Notes: generated by a model not told the origin, from the letters alone. DNA of 64,000 bases from DATFKA01 sp042095835 (GCA_042095835.1 JBELML010000001.1:48135-112134), one strand, 5' to 3'; positions 43,982 to 54,131 are shown, numbered from the stretch's first letter. Numbers and translations: made by a program.

Positions 43982-44994
43982 GCGTTAAGAGCTTGACCAA
44001 TTGATGAATCAGGTACCCAAAACTAGAATCTTCGGCCGGAGGTCTGCCCACTACCGTAAATTGCCAAATCGCATTTTTGCGGTAATACACTTTCTCTACC
44101 TCCATTACGGGAAAATCGTGCTGTAAACTGTAGTACCCCAGGTGATCTCCAAAAGGTCCCTCGGGCTTTTTCTCTTGCTTTCGAATGATACCTGTGATGA
44201 CAAAATCTGCATCCGAGGAGAGGACAAAGCCATTTCTACGTGCGTAGCGGAATCGGCGTCCTCCCAGAAGACCAGCGAAGGTGACCTCAGACAAGTCTTC
44301 TGGCAAGGGCATGATAGCGGCAAAAGCGTGCGATGGCGGACCACCTACAAATACGGAGGCACGAAAAGGTTCATCGATTTTATTATACTCGGTATGATGA
44401 TTACCAATACCACGGTGAATCTGGTAGTGCATACCCACCTCCTTATTTATGGCGTACTCATTTCCGCTCAGCTGTACCCTGTACATACCAATATTGGATT
44501 GCATGATTTTTTGGGTCCCCGGCGGCAAGGTGAATACCTGCGGTAAGGTCACAAAGGCTCCACCATCCATTGGCCAAGATTTGACCTGGGGAAGCTGGTC
44601 AATCGTCGTCTCACCATAAGTTATTGGTGCTTTGCCAAGACTACGCATAGGCAAGGCAGACAAGGCCGTGAAGGGCGCACCAAGGTAGCGCAAAGGATTC
44701 TGAAAAAAGTTGGTAGGGTCAGCTTTCAGTTCAATTACTTTCTGCACCTTTCCCAAGGTCTTTCTAAAAAGGAAGTCCGTGCGTTCATAAGTACCATATA
44801 TATTTGATACAGCAGGGAAGGGGCTGCCTTTGACATGCTCAAATAAAATAGCAGGACCTTGCTTGTCAAATACTCGCCGGTGGACTTCGGCCATCTCCAG
44901 ATCAGGATCAATTTCTGATTTGACTCTAATTAAATGCCCATGCTTTTCTAAATCTTGCACACACTGGTGCATACTGCTGTAGCTCATATGTTAA

Positions 44995-45066
44995 GGACGT
45001 AATAATGTAATGTTGTAATGGTGTAATGGTCTCCAATATTACACCAATAAATCCTTACAACATTGC
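44995..45066. repeat. CATTACAACATT-type wordy repeat with long hairpin (class II)
   Basis: AATGTTGTAA (45009-45018) pairs with TTACAACATT (45055-45064), and TGGTGTAAT (45019-45027) pairs with ATTACACCA (45038-45046) around a 10-nt loop. It lies between the divergent ubiD and thyA genes. Related words occur at 34.2 and 63.0 kb. Confidence 0.75.
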
Positions 45067-45141
45067 TCCCTGGCTCTAGTTGTCAAAATAGCATCACAAA
45101 TGATTTTTATCATTTCTTTTTTCGAACAGCTACAAAACTAC

Positions 45142-45149
45142 TATCTTCG
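45142..45149 (+). promoter_or_regulatory. Possible -7 element for thyA
   Basis: TATCTTCG, one base from TAnnTTTG, 24 bp before the thyA ATG. No good -33 partner; weak. Confidence 0.35.
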
Positions 45150-45173
45150 GCCAAATTTGGTCAATAGCACTTC

Positions 45174-46079
45174 ATGAAAGTTTACCACGACTTACTTCGT
45201 CATATTCTTACCAATGGAAAGCAAAAGGGAGATCGTACTGGAACCGGTACTATCAGTGTCTTTGGCTATCAGATGCGTATTCCATTGGAGGAAGGCTTTC
45301 CTTTGTTGACGACGAAAAAGGTCCATTTTAAGTCCATTTTACACGAACTATTATGGTTCTTGAGTGGTGATACCAATATACAGTATCTGGTGAAAAATGG
45401 CGTAAAAATCTGGAACGAGTGGCCTTTCCAATATTACTTGAAAAGTCAAGGTATGGAAGAGCAAGTTCCAAAACACTCGGCCGCCTGGAAAAAAGAGATG
45501 CTCAACTTTATCGAGCAGATTAAAACCGATGATGCCTTTGCTCAACAGTGGGGGAATCTAGGTCCAGTCTATGGCTCGCAGTGGCGCGATTTTGAAGGGA
45601 TCGACCAGATCACGCAGGTTATTGAAGATATTAAAAAGAAGCCTCAATCTCGACGCTTGATTGTTTCGGCTTGGAATCCTAAAGATATTCCAGCAATGGC
45701 CGCCTCGGGTTTGCCACCATGCCATACCATGTTTCAGTTTTATGTGATGGAGGGTAAATTATCTTGCCAGCTTTATCAGCGCTCAGCAGATACATTTCTA
45801 GGGGTACCTTTTAATATAGCGTCCTATGCTTTATTAACCATGATGGTTGCGCAAGTCTGTGATCTTGGAGTAGGGGAGTTCATACATACTTTTGGAGATT
45901 TACATATCTATAATAACCATCTCGATCAGGTGAACGAACAACTGTCTAGAACAGAACGTCCACTACCTCAATTATGGATAAATCCAGCCGTGAAATCTAT
46001 TTTTGATTTCAATTATGCAGATTTTAAGCTGGAAGATTATGACCCGCACCCAGCTATACGCGCTGCGGTGGCGGTTTAG
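45174..46079 (+). CDS. thyA: Thymidylate synthase
   Basis: Methylates dUMP to dTMP with methylenetetrahydrofolate. Seen: DRTGTGTISVFGYQMR near the N-terminus, the nucleophile C183 in GLPPCHTMFQFYV, QLYQRSADTFLGVPFNIASY, and HIYNNHLDQVNEQL. 301 aa with a modest insertion (about residues 85-125) compared with the 264-aa E. coli enzyme, as in L. casei-type sequences. Monocistronic. Confidence 0.97.
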   Translation: MKVYHDLLRHILTNGKQKGDRTGTGTISVFGYQMRIPLEEGFPLLTTKKVHFKSILHELLWFLSGDTNIQYLVKNGVKIWNEWPFQYYLKSQGMEEQVPKHSAAWKKEMLNFIEQIKTDDAFAQQWGNLGPVYGSQWRDFEGIDQITQVIEDIKKKPQSRRLIVSAWNPKDIPAMAASGLPPCHTMFQFYVMEGKLSCQLYQRSADTFLGVPFNIASYALLTMMVAQVCDLGVGEFIHTFGDLHIYNNHLDQVNEQLSRTERPLPQLWINPAVKSIFDFNYADFKLEDYDPHPAIRAAVAV

Positions 46080-46287
46080 GGGCATTACTAAAATGTTGAA
46101 GATTTAGAAAAAGAGGAAAGATTGAGGCGCGATGACATTTTTATGACAAAGCCCTAGCGGATTAGGAGAGGAAATGGAAAATAAAATTTGGAAATGATGT
46201 CAGGGGCCTGGAATTGTCATTGTTTGGAATGAGTCTAAATAAGTTCCAGTTTCAAGGAAAAAGCAAGGAAAGAAGGAAATCCGTTCC

Positions 46288-46295
46288 TATATTTG
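46288..46295 (+). promoter_or_regulatory. -7 element of the respiratory operon
   Basis: TATATTTG, a full TAnnTTTG match, 61 bp before the actA ATG. No TTG at the expected -33 distance. TGACA/TGTCA words cluster around it (46132-46330). Confidence 0.6.
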
Positions 46296-46356
46296 CCCTG
46301 ACGTGAAAATGACATAGACATTAGTGTCAACGATTAGAAGAAAATATACTACAAAC

Positions 46357-47802
46357 ATGAATATCAGGTCTCTTTTGAGTCGCTTTGCGCTAATTGCGCT
46401 CTTTTTGATACCATCCCTTTATGTTTCCGCCCAGGCAGAAGCTACTGCTGAAGCCAATCTAGATGAGGGTAAAGCACTATTCAAAAATTACTGTGCAACT
46501 TGCCACGTGCGGGATATGAAAAATAATCTTACTGGTCCTGCTTTAGGTGGTACCCAAGAACGTTGGGCAGACTATCCTGAAGAAGATTTATACCGTTGGA
46601 TTCGTAACTCACAAGCATTGATTGCAGAAGGTCATCCTAGAGCTACTGAATTGTGGGGAGAGTGGGGACCAACCGTTATGAATTCTTTCCCAAATCTTAC
46701 CGATCAGGAAATCAAAAATATCCTTGGATATATTGATGGGGTTTATACTGGAGTTTATCCACCCAAAGTTGCTGGCCCTACTGACCCAACAGGCGGTGAC
46801 GTACAAAAAGAAAGCTTCTTAGGAAAATACTCTTACTGGATTATCGCGGCAGTTCTAGCATTGCTAGCTATTATTCTAGCAAGAATTATCTCCAACTTGA
46901 ACTATATGCTCAAGTTGAAAGATGGCGAAGAAGCACCACAGCGGAAATCTTTGGTAGAGATTCTTACGAGTAAAGGGGTGATTGCTTTTGTAATCTTTGC
47001 CTTAGTTGTACTAGGTGGATATACCACAGTGAACAATGCCATCAGTCTTGGTCGCCAACAAGGATATGCACCTGAACAGCCTATCAAATTCTCGCACGCT
47101 ACGCACGCAGGTATCAATAAGATTGATTGCCAGTACTGCCACGACGGCGCACGCCGCTCCAAGCATTCGGTTATTCCTGCTGCCAATACTTGTATGAACT
47201 GTCACAAAGCCATCAAAGTAGGTTCTCAATATGGTACAGCAGAGTTGACCAAAATCTACGCTTCGGTAGGTTACGATCCGGTCAACGATACCTATATAGA
47301 GGACTACGAGAATATGAGTAGAGCAGATATCAAGAAAATCTACAGTCGCTGGATCGCTAATGAGTATACCAAATTAGACGAGGAGTTGAAAGATGCAGAT
47401 TTGGATATCGAAGAAGTTGTCGACCAACAGTGGGAAGGCATCGTAAGTTCCCTGACCAATCAAGCAACGGGTGATAATAAAATTGCGGGATCAATCGAGT
47501 GGGTACGTATCCACAATATGCCAGATCACGTTTATTTCAACCACGCACAGCACGTATCTGTAGGAAAAGTAGAATGTCAAACTTGTCACGGACCAGTCGA
47601 AGAGATGGAAATTGTACAGCAGTACTCTCCACTATCAATGGGTTGGTGTATCAACTGTCACAGAGAGACAGAGGTGCAGTTTACAGACAATGATTACTAC
47701 AAGTCTTACGAATTGTACCACAAAGAAATGAAAGAAGGTACGCGTAAGGGCGTGACTGTAGAAGAAATTGGTGGATTGGAGTGCCAAAAGTGTCACTACT
47801 AA
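46357..47802 (+). CDS. actA: Alternative Complex III subunit ActA, hexaheme cytochrome c
   Basis: Periplasmic heme subunit of the quinol:cytochrome c oxidoreductase ACIII. Signal peptide (NIRSLLSRFALIALFLIPSL) ending SAQ. One N-terminal monoheme domain (CATCH near residue 46), two membrane segments (about 155-225), then five more CXXCH sites (CQYCH, CMNCH, CQTCH, CINCH, CQKCH). Canonical ActA has five hemes, so this is ActA plus a fused cytochrome domain. ATG 46357 is preferred over GTG 46324. 481 aa. First gene of actABCDEF-cox. Confidence 0.92.
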   Translation: MNIRSLLSRFALIALFLIPSLYVSAQAEATAEANLDEGKALFKNYCATCHVRDMKNNLTGPALGGTQERWADYPEEDLYRWIRNSQALIAEGHPRATELWGEWGPTVMNSFPNLTDQEIKNILGYIDGVYTGVYPPKVAGPTDPTGGDVQKESFLGKYSYWIIAAVLALLAIILARIISNLNYMLKLKDGEEAPQRKSLVEILTSKGVIAFVIFALVVLGGYTTVNNAISLGRQQGYAPEQPIKFSHATHAGINKIDCQYCHDGARRSKHSVIPAANTCMNCHKAIKVGSQYGTAELTKIYASVGYDPVNDTYIEDYENMSRADIKKIYSRWIANEYTKLDEELKDADLDIEEVVDQQWEGIVSSLTNQATGDNKIAGSIEWVRIHNMPDHVYFNHAQHVSVGKVECQTCHGPVEEMEIVQQYSPLSMGWCINCHRETEVQFTDNDYYKSYELYHKEMKEGTRKGVTVEEIGGLECQKCHY

Positions 47803-47883
47803 TATATATACCCTAACTAATCCTGATGATGACAGTCGGGATGAAATAGAACAAATTCACAAAGACATTAGAAAAACTGGATA

Positions 47884-50800
47884 ATGAGCAACCAGACTAA
47901 TAATAATGATATATGGGTAGGTGTTGACCAAATCAACAACACCGAGGAATTCAACCAACTTGCACAAAAAGAATTCAACCAAGATCCAAACACTGCGGAT
48001 ACCGTAGAGTTGGGGAATGCTAATCGTAGAGACTTCCTCAAGTATCTAGGATTTGGATTAGGAGCTGCAACGCTTGCTGGATGTGATATTCCTGTAAAGC
48101 ACGCACTTCCTTATGTAGTCAAGCCTGATTCTATTGTACCAGGGGTAGCTACTTATTATGCTTCCTCTTTTGTACAAGGTGGCGACTATTGTTCCATTCT
48201 TGTGAAAACAAGAGAAGGTAGACCCATCAAGATCGAGGGTAATTCTTTATCGCCAATTACCAAAGGTGGTACTTCTGCCAGAGTACAGGCTGCTGTCTTA
48301 GGTTTGTACGATACGAGCCGTTTCAAGGGGCCTTATAAGTTGAGTGAAGGCAAGATTAGCGGTAAAATGCTTTCTTGGGAAGATCTTGACAAAGAAATTG
48401 GCGGCAAATTGAGCGCTTCTTCTAAAATCAGAATTGTCACCAATACGGTCTTAAGTCCTACGACTAAAAAGGCCTTTGCTGATTTTCAGGCAGCTTATCC
48501 TAATGCTACTGTAGTCACTTATGATCCGATTTCAAGCTCCGCTATGCTCGAAGCGAATGAGGCTTCTTTCGGTCAAGCACTGGTTCCAGATTATCATTTT
48601 GATAAAGCAGAAGTCATCGTAGCATTGGATGCAGACTTCCTGGGAACCTGGATCTCTCCTACAGAGTACGCTGCTCAGTATATCAAAAATAGAAAAGTAG
48701 AAGACCTGAAAAAACCAAGTATGTCTCGCCACATCCAAGTGGAGACGCACATGAGTTTGTCAGGTTCAAATGCAGATAACCGTATCCTTGTGAAACCATC
48801 ACAAATGGGTGCAGCTATCGCAGTATTATATAATGAAGTAGCTGCTTTAACAGGTGGCTCCAGAGTAAATGCACCAAGTCTATCAGGAGAAATTACGGCT
48901 AAATTGAAAAAAGTAGCCGCTGAGTTGAATGCCGCAAAAGGTAAATCACTCATCGTTTCTGGTTCTAACAATATTGGTGAGCAAACGCTGGTGAATGCAA
49001 TTAATAGCTTGCTAGGCAACTATGGCGAAACACTAGATTTTGCGCATGCTTCTATGCAGCGTCAAGGTATGGATAAAAATATCCAAGGCCTTGTGCGCGA
49101 AATGGGAGCAGGTAGTGTAGACGCTGTGTTCTTTATGGATGGCGCTAATCCAGCTTATGATTTGCCAAACGCCGCTGCTTTTGCTACCAACCTAGCCAAA
49201 GTAGGATTAAAAGTATCTTTCTCAGGAACACCAAGTGAAACGACGATGCTATGTGATTACGTAGCACCAACTTCTCACTTCCTAGAAAGCTGGGGCGATG
49301 CAGAACCTAAACGTGGTCATTACAGCTTGATGCAGCCTACGATTCAACGTTTGTTCAAAACGAGACAAGCCGAAGCAACTTTACTTCGCTGGTCGAATGC
49401 TGCTGACTTTGACGCCACAGCTGAGCAACCTTATTATGCTTATTTAAAAAAGCATTGGGAGACCGCTATTTTCCCACAACAAAGCAAGTTTTCTACCTTT
49501 AATATGTTCTGGGATAACAGCCTTTTTGAAGGTGTATTAGCCCTTGATGCCGCTGATGCTTCCGATTATACCTTTAATGGAAATGCAAGCACTGCTGCTA
49601 GCCAAGTGAGAAAGCCTGCTAATTCAGAATTAGAGGTAGTCTTCTTTGAAACAGTCAATATGGGATCGGGACAGTATGCTAGCAACCCTTGGTTGTTGGA
49701 AATGCCAGACCCAATTGCTAGAACTTCTTGGGGTAACTACCTAGCTGTGCCAATGAAGTACGAAGGCGGAAACGATTTCAAAGCCCTCAATAATCTAAAC
49801 AAGCGCGAGCTTTATGGTGAAGCGGATTTGGTAGATGTCAAAGTAGGCGAGATAGAGCAGAGAGTAACGGCGGTACGCCAATTCGGGCAAGCCCAAGAAA
49901 CCGTAGGTTTAGCCCTCGGATACGGTAGGTCAACTACTGGTAAAGTAGGTCGCGCGATTGGCAACGAGGTAGGAATCAATGTTTATCCTTGGTTGAGTAT
50001 CGATGGTAATGGAAATACCCAGTACTACGCTACTTCTGCTACAGTTTCTGAGTCAAAAGAAGTAGAGCAAGAATTTGCTTGCGTACAGTACCACCACACG
50101 ATGGGCGTGACTATGCGCGATGAGAGTGGTAATACCGTGATGAGAGAAGATGATCCAGAAAAGCCATTTAATGTAGGTGAGAAAACATCTATGACACTAG
50201 GCGCTGGTTATCAAGGAGGGATTACGGAGCGTTCGATTATCTACAAGGCGCACGTGAACGAGTTGGATGATTTAAAACACCACATCGAGCACAAACGAGA
50301 GGAAGCACAAAAGCTCAATGCAGCAACGCTTTATCCATACGAAGAATTTAAAGAGACTATCTACGACCAAGGTCACCACTGGGCAATGCATATCGATCTG
50401 AATGCTTGTATCGGTTGTGGCGCTTGCCAAGTAGCATGTATCGCAGAAAATAACGTACCAGTTGTAGGTAAGCGTGAAGTAGCTCGCCACCATGAAATGA
50501 CTTGGTTGCGTATCGATCGCTACTACTACGGTGACTATGATAATCCGAATGTGGTTTATCAACCAATGATGTGTCAGCACTGTGATAATGCTCCTTGTGA
50601 GAATGTTTGTCCAGTAGCAGCAACCAACCATAGTAGTGAAGGTCTAAACCAGATGGCTTACAATCGTTGTATCGGTACCCGTTACTGCGCCAACAACTGT
50701 CCTTATAAAGTACGTCGTTTCAACTGGCTAGATTATACTACTGCGGATATCTTCCCAATGAATGAGCCGGAAGTAGCCGCTGGAGAAGAAATTCCTTATG

Positions 50801-51141
50801 GTGCAGATAACTTGACCAGAATGGTCTTGAACCCAGATGTTACGGTACGTTCACGTGGTGTGATCGAGAAGTGTAGCTTCTGTGTACAGCGCATCCAGGA
50901 AGGTAAACTTACCGCGAAGCGAGAAGGTCGCCGCCTAGAAGATAATGACGTGAAAACGGCTTGTCAGACAGCTTGTCCAACTGGAGCAATTGTCTTCGGT
51001 GACGACAACAATAAGAAAGGGGCCATCGCCAATAAAAAAGATAACCCATTGAACTACTTAGTTCTTGAGGAAATCAACGTTCAATCAGCAGTTATGTACA
51101 CTGCGAAATTGAATAACCGTGACGAAGCATTAGATGCTTAA
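47884..51141 (+). CDS. actB: ACIII subunit ActB (molybdopterin-like/FeS)
   Basis: Large iron-sulfur subunit anchored on the periplasmic side. A Tat motif NRRDFLKYLGFGLG (47-60) is followed by a lipobox LAGC (C67). Residues about 70-800 are a molybdopterin-oxidoreductase-like domain that in ACIII holds no Mo. Residues about 835-1060 form a four-cluster ferredoxin (CIGCGACQVAC, CQHCDNAPCENVC, CIGTRYCANNC, CSFC with CQTACP). 1085 aa. A short hairpin (51171-51187) separates it from actC. Confidence 0.95.
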   Translation: MSNQTNNNDIWVGVDQINNTEEFNQLAQKEFNQDPNTADTVELGNANRRDFLKYLGFGLGAATLAGCDIPVKHALPYVVKPDSIVPGVATYYASSFVQGGDYCSILVKTREGRPIKIEGNSLSPITKGGTSARVQAAVLGLYDTSRFKGPYKLSEGKISGKMLSWEDLDKEIGGKLSASSKIRIVTNTVLSPTTKKAFADFQAAYPNATVVTYDPISSSAMLEANEASFGQALVPDYHFDKAEVIVALDADFLGTWISPTEYAAQYIKNRKVEDLKKPSMSRHIQVETHMSLSGSNADNRILVKPSQMGAAIAVLYNEVAALTGGSRVNAPSLSGEITAKLKKVAAELNAAKGKSLIVSGSNNIGEQTLVNAINSLLGNYGETLDFAHASMQRQGMDKNIQGLVREMGAGSVDAVFFMDGANPAYDLPNAAAFATNLAKVGLKVSFSGTPSETTMLCDYVAPTSHFLESWGDAEPKRGHYSLMQPTIQRLFKTRQAEATLLRWSNAADFDATAEQPYYAYLKKHWETAIFPQQSKFSTFNMFWDNSLFEGVLALDAADASDYTFNGNASTAASQVRKPANSELEVVFFETVNMGSGQYASNPWLLEMPDPIARTSWGNYLAVPMKYEGGNDFKALNNLNKRELYGEADLVDVKVGEIEQRVTAVRQFGQAQETVGLALGYGRSTTGKVGRAIGNEVGINVYPWLSIDGNGNTQYYATSATVSESKEVEQEFACVQYHHTMGVTMRDESGNTVMREDDPEKPFNVGEKTSMTLGAGYQGGITERSIIYKAHVNELDDLKHHIEHKREEAQKLNAATLYPYEEFKETIYDQGHHWAMHIDLNACIGCGACQVACIAENNVPVVGKREVARHHEMTWLRIDRYYYGDYDNPNVVYQPMMCQHCDNAPCENVCPVAATNHSSEGLNQMAYNRCIGTRYCANNCPYKVRRFNWLDYTTADIFPMNEPEVAAGEEIPYGADNLTRMVLNPDVTVRSRGVIEKCSFCVQRIQEGKLTAKREGRRLEDNDVKTACQTACPTGAIVFGDDNNKKGAIANKKDNPLNYLVLEEINVQSAVMYTAKLNNRDEALDA

Positions 51142-51170
51142 TAATTAAGTAAACAATCAATATAACTATA

Positions 51171-51187
51171 TCCCGTCCCAGACGGGA
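51171..51187 (+). other. Intercistronic hairpin actB-actC
   Basis: TCCCGT pairs with ACGGGA around CCCAG. No T run, so processing, stabilisation or a small dispersed palindrome are likelier than termination. A weaker related pair (ATCCTG...CGGGAT) lies between actA and actB near 47820. Confidence 0.6.
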
Positions 51188-51210
51188 ACAGCTATAAACT
51201 ATAATCAGAT

Positions 51211-52632
51211 ATGAGTGGATCGATTTCCCCAATTCGGGAACCCTTAATCACCGGTCATAAGACCTACCACCAGATTACAGAAGATATTTGTTCTCCAACG
51301 GAGCGCACACCTACTGTAGCCTGGACCATAGCTTTCATTCTTGCGGTGATCGGTTTGGCGACCTTTGTGTTTTGTGTTGCTTGGACCGTTTGGTTTGGTA
51401 TTGGTACTTGGAACCTTAACCGTACTATCAACTGGGGGTGGGATATCACCAACTTCGTTTGGTGGGTAGGTATTGGTCACGCGGGTACCTTGATCTCCGC
51501 AATCCTTCTTTTATTCCGTCAGCGCTGGCGTACTGGGGTAAACCGTGCAGCGGAAGCGATGACGATTTTTGCGGTAATCTGTGCTGGTCAGTTCCCTTTG
51601 ATCCACATGGGACGTCTATGGTTAGCCTTCTTCATTTTCCCATATCCCAACACACGTGGGCCACTATGGGTAAACTTTAACTCGCCGCTCCTTTGGGATG
51701 TATTTGCGATCTCTACCTATTTCACGGTATCCTTATTATTTTGGTATACCGGTCTGGTACCTGATTTTGCAACAGTAAGAGATCGTGCAAAAGGTCTACG
51801 TCGTAAATTATACAACGTACTATCCTTCGGATGGACCGGTTCTGCCAAGCACTGGCAAAGATGGGAGAGTTTATCATTGATCCTAGCTGGTTTAGCAACA
51901 CCTTTAGTACTTTCTGTACACACGATTGTATCCTTTGACTTTGCCACTTCCATTATTCCTGGATGGCATACGACGATCTTCCCTCCTTACTTTGTAGCGG
52001 GGGCGATCTTTTCGGGATTTGCAATGGTACAAACCTTAATGCTGATCACCCGGAAGGTGTTGAAACTACAAGACTATATCACCCTAGAGCATATTGAGAG
52101 TATGAACAAAGTAATCGTACTCACCGGTACGATTGTAGGGGTTGCTTATTTGACAGAGCTATTCATCTCTTGGTACTCTGGCTATATTTATGAGCAATTC
52201 GCCTTCTATAATCGTCTGATGGGACCCTACTTCTGGTCGTACATTGGTATGATGTTCTGTAACGTACTTTCTCCTCAGGTTTTCTGGTGGAAGAGTATGC
52301 GTCGTAATATCACCGTTACTTTTGTCATGTCGATTTTTGTGAATATTGGTATGTGGTTTGAGCGTTTTGTGATTATCGCTTCTACTTTAGCGCGTGATTA
52401 TTTGCCTACGAGTTGGTCTTATTATACACCTACCTGGGTAGAGATCGGTATTTTCATAGGTACGCTTGGATTATTCTCTACTTTATTCCTGATCTTCATT
52501 CGAGTGGCTCCAGCAGTAGCTGTAGCGGAGATTAAGAGTATCCTGAAAGACGCAGGTGACCAATACACAGGTATGGAGGTCGCGCGTAAGCATGCAGACG
52601 AGCATTCAGGAGAGAAACAAGCAGCCCACTAA
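51211..52632 (+). CDS. actC: ACIII subunit ActC (NrfD/PsrC-like quinol-binding)
   Basis: Integral-membrane NrfD-type protein with about 10 membrane segments; one of the two quinol-site subunits of ACIII. Opening ISPIREPLITGHKTYHQITEDI and the membrane segment FVWWVGIGHAGTLISAILLL are typical. 473 aa with a His-containing cytoplasmic tail (KHADEHSGEK). Co-directional with actB and actD. Confidence 0.95.
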   Translation: MSGSISPIREPLITGHKTYHQITEDICSPTERTPTVAWTIAFILAVIGLATFVFCVAWTVWFGIGTWNLNRTINWGWDITNFVWWVGIGHAGTLISAILLLFRQRWRTGVNRAAEAMTIFAVICAGQFPLIHMGRLWLAFFIFPYPNTRGPLWVNFNSPLLWDVFAISTYFTVSLLFWYTGLVPDFATVRDRAKGLRRKLYNVLSFGWTGSAKHWQRWESLSLILAGLATPLVLSVHTIVSFDFATSIIPGWHTTIFPPYFVAGAIFSGFAMVQTLMLITRKVLKLQDYITLEHIESMNKVIVLTGTIVGVAYLTELFISWYSGYIYEQFAFYNRLMGPYFWSYIGMMFCNVLSPQVFWWKSMRRNITVTFVMSIFVNIGMWFERFVIIASTLARDYLPTSWSYYTPTWVEIGIFIGTLGLFSTLFLIFIRVAPAVAVAEIKSILKDAGDQYTGMEVARKHADEHSGEKQAAH

Positions 52633-52666
52633 TTCAATTGTAGAACGATTCTAATCAATATATAAG

Positions 52667-53197
52667 ATGAGAGTATTAAATAAAAATGTGACTTACGCCC
52701 TCTACGATGACGAGCACGACTTGTTGGTTGCTGTACGTAATGCTAGGGCGGAGCACTTAGATATATATGAAGTATTTAGTCCCTTCCCTGTACACGGTTT
52801 AGATAATGCACTGGGTTTGGAGGAATCTAGATTACACTATTCAGGTTTCATCTATGGCCTATTGGGAACATTAACCGCATTCGGTTTTATGACTTGGGTG
52901 TTTACTAGAGATTGGCCCATTATTTTTGGTGGTAAGCCTTATTTCTCGGCGCCAGCATTTATTCCGATTACGTTTGAATTGACTGTACTTTTCTCAGCTG
53001 TGGGGATGGTTGTTACTTTTTACACCATCTGTGGTATGGGACCTGGAGTACTCAACCCAACCCTGGATGATAGAATTACAGATGATAAATTCTGTCTAGC
53101 TTTTGATACCACTGATGCCGGTGATGATCAGGTCAATAAAATCAAATCATTTTTAGAAGGTTCTGGTGCTAGTGAAATCAGCTCTAAGAATATCTAA
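52667..53197 (+). CDS. actD: ACIII subunit ActD (DUF3341)
   Basis: Membrane subunit with two central helices (about 62-85 and 104-130; IYGLLGTLTAFGFMTWVF and LTVLFSAVGMVVTFYTI) between soluble ends, the DUF3341 layout. 176 aa. It starts 34 bp after actC. No redox cofactor is expected. Confidence 0.93.
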   Translation: MRVLNKNVTYALYDDEHDLLVAVRNARAEHLDIYEVFSPFPVHGLDNALGLEESRLHYSGFIYGLLGTLTAFGFMTWVFTRDWPIIFGGKPYFSAPAFIPITFELTVLFSAVGMVVTFYTICGMGPGVLNPTLDDRITDDKFCLAFDTTDAGDDQVNKIKSFLEGSGASEISSKNI

Positions 53198-53243
53198 AAC
53201 GAAGTACTCTGTGTACGGAGTAACAAAAGTGAAAATAAGAATC

Positions 53244-54131
53244 ATGCAAAGCATAAAACAATATTTCTACATCATCTGCGCAATTGTCGTTCTCAATGCG
53301 TGTACGCCTGCGGGTGGTGAGTTTACAGGAAGTGAGTATATGCCAGACATGGCGCACTCTATCGCCGTTGAAGCAAACGTTTATACCAGCTATTATTACA
53401 ATACTTGGGATAGCGCGAGTACCATTAGTCTTAAAGACCTTTCTAATATCCGCATTCCAGTTGCAGGTACCGTACCACGTGGCTACGCAGGTATCGCTAT
53501 GGATGGTGAGCATAGTAGTGATGTAATGGATATGCTGAGGGGAAAAGATGCGGTCAATTCTATCGCAGTACCAGTCAATGGTCAGGTACCTTATTATTAT
53601 GAAGATACCGAAGAAGAAAGAACGAGAGCTATTGGTGAAATCATCGATAATCCTTTCCCGATTACAGCAGATGGTCTAGCACGCGGTAAGGAATTATACG
53701 ACGTTTTCTGTGGCATTTGTCACGGAGAGAAAGGAGATGGCGCTGGATATTTGGCTCGTGATGGTGGCCCTTATCCTGTTGTACCAGCCAATTTCTTACT
53801 GGAAGAACATGTAAATTCCTCAAATGGAAGATATTATCACGCCATCATGTACGGTAAAAACGTAATGGGGGCTTACAAAGACAAAATATCTTACGAAGAG
53901 CGCTGGCAGGTGATTCACTACATCCGCGCTTTACAAGCAAAAGAATTGAAGTTGGCCTATGATGCCGAAAACAATACTTTAAATCCAGCTTATGGTATGC
54001 CTGGTGCTAACATGAAAATGGCTATGGCCGAAGAAGATCACGAGGAAGCAGGAGAGCATCACGGAGATGAGGAGCACGGCGAAGATCATGGTGAAAGCCA
54101 CGACGATGACGACCACGATGGTGGACACTAG
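53244..54131 (+). CDS. actE: ACIII subunit ActE, monoheme cytochrome c lipoprotein
   Basis: Electron exit subunit. Lipoprotein signal (IICAIVVLNAC, lipidated Cys near residue 20), heme site CGICH (C156), and candidate axial Met in YGKNVMGAYKD. The C-terminal 40 residues are almost only H, D, E and G. ATG 53244 (MQSIKQYFYI) is chosen over an upstream frame opening inside actD. 295 aa. Confidence 0.93.
   Translation: MQSIKQYFYIICAIVVLNACTPAGGEFTGSEYMPDMAHSIAVEANVYTSYYYNTWDSASTISLKDLSNIRIPVAGTVPRGYAGIAMDGEHSSDVMDMLRGKDAVNSIAVPVNGQVPYYYEDTEEERTRAIGEIIDNPFPITADGLARGKELYDVFCGICHGEKGDGAGYLARDGGPYPVVPANFLLEEHVNSSNGRYYHAIMYGKNVMGAYKDKISYEERWQVIHYIRALQAKELKLAYDAENNTLNPAYGMPGANMKMAMAEEDHEEAGEHHGDEEHGEDHGESHDDDDHDGGH

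Larger units (their letters stand above)
42892..44987 (-). pseudogene. UbiD-family decarboxylase, interrupted by an assembly gap
   Basis: prFMN-dependent (de)carboxylase family, probably menaquinone-type. The N-terminal 335 residues (44987 to about 43983; FKTLGK-type start MSYSSMHQCVQDLEKHGHL, mid part EDSSFGYLIHQLVKLLT) and the C-terminal 274 residues (PQEFPGIKEIHAVDAAG to 42892) join exactly at ...VKLLT/PQEF if the duplicated block and the N run are removed, giving 609 aa, a normal length. I treat it as an intact gene broken by assembly. If the duplication were real, its 220-bp unit would shift the frame. Confidence 0.85.

Noticed and set aside
43800..43988. Short plus-strand ORF reading into the N run
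   Set aside because: Antisense copy of ubiD sequence in the duplicated contig end; its C-terminal half is only unspecified bases.
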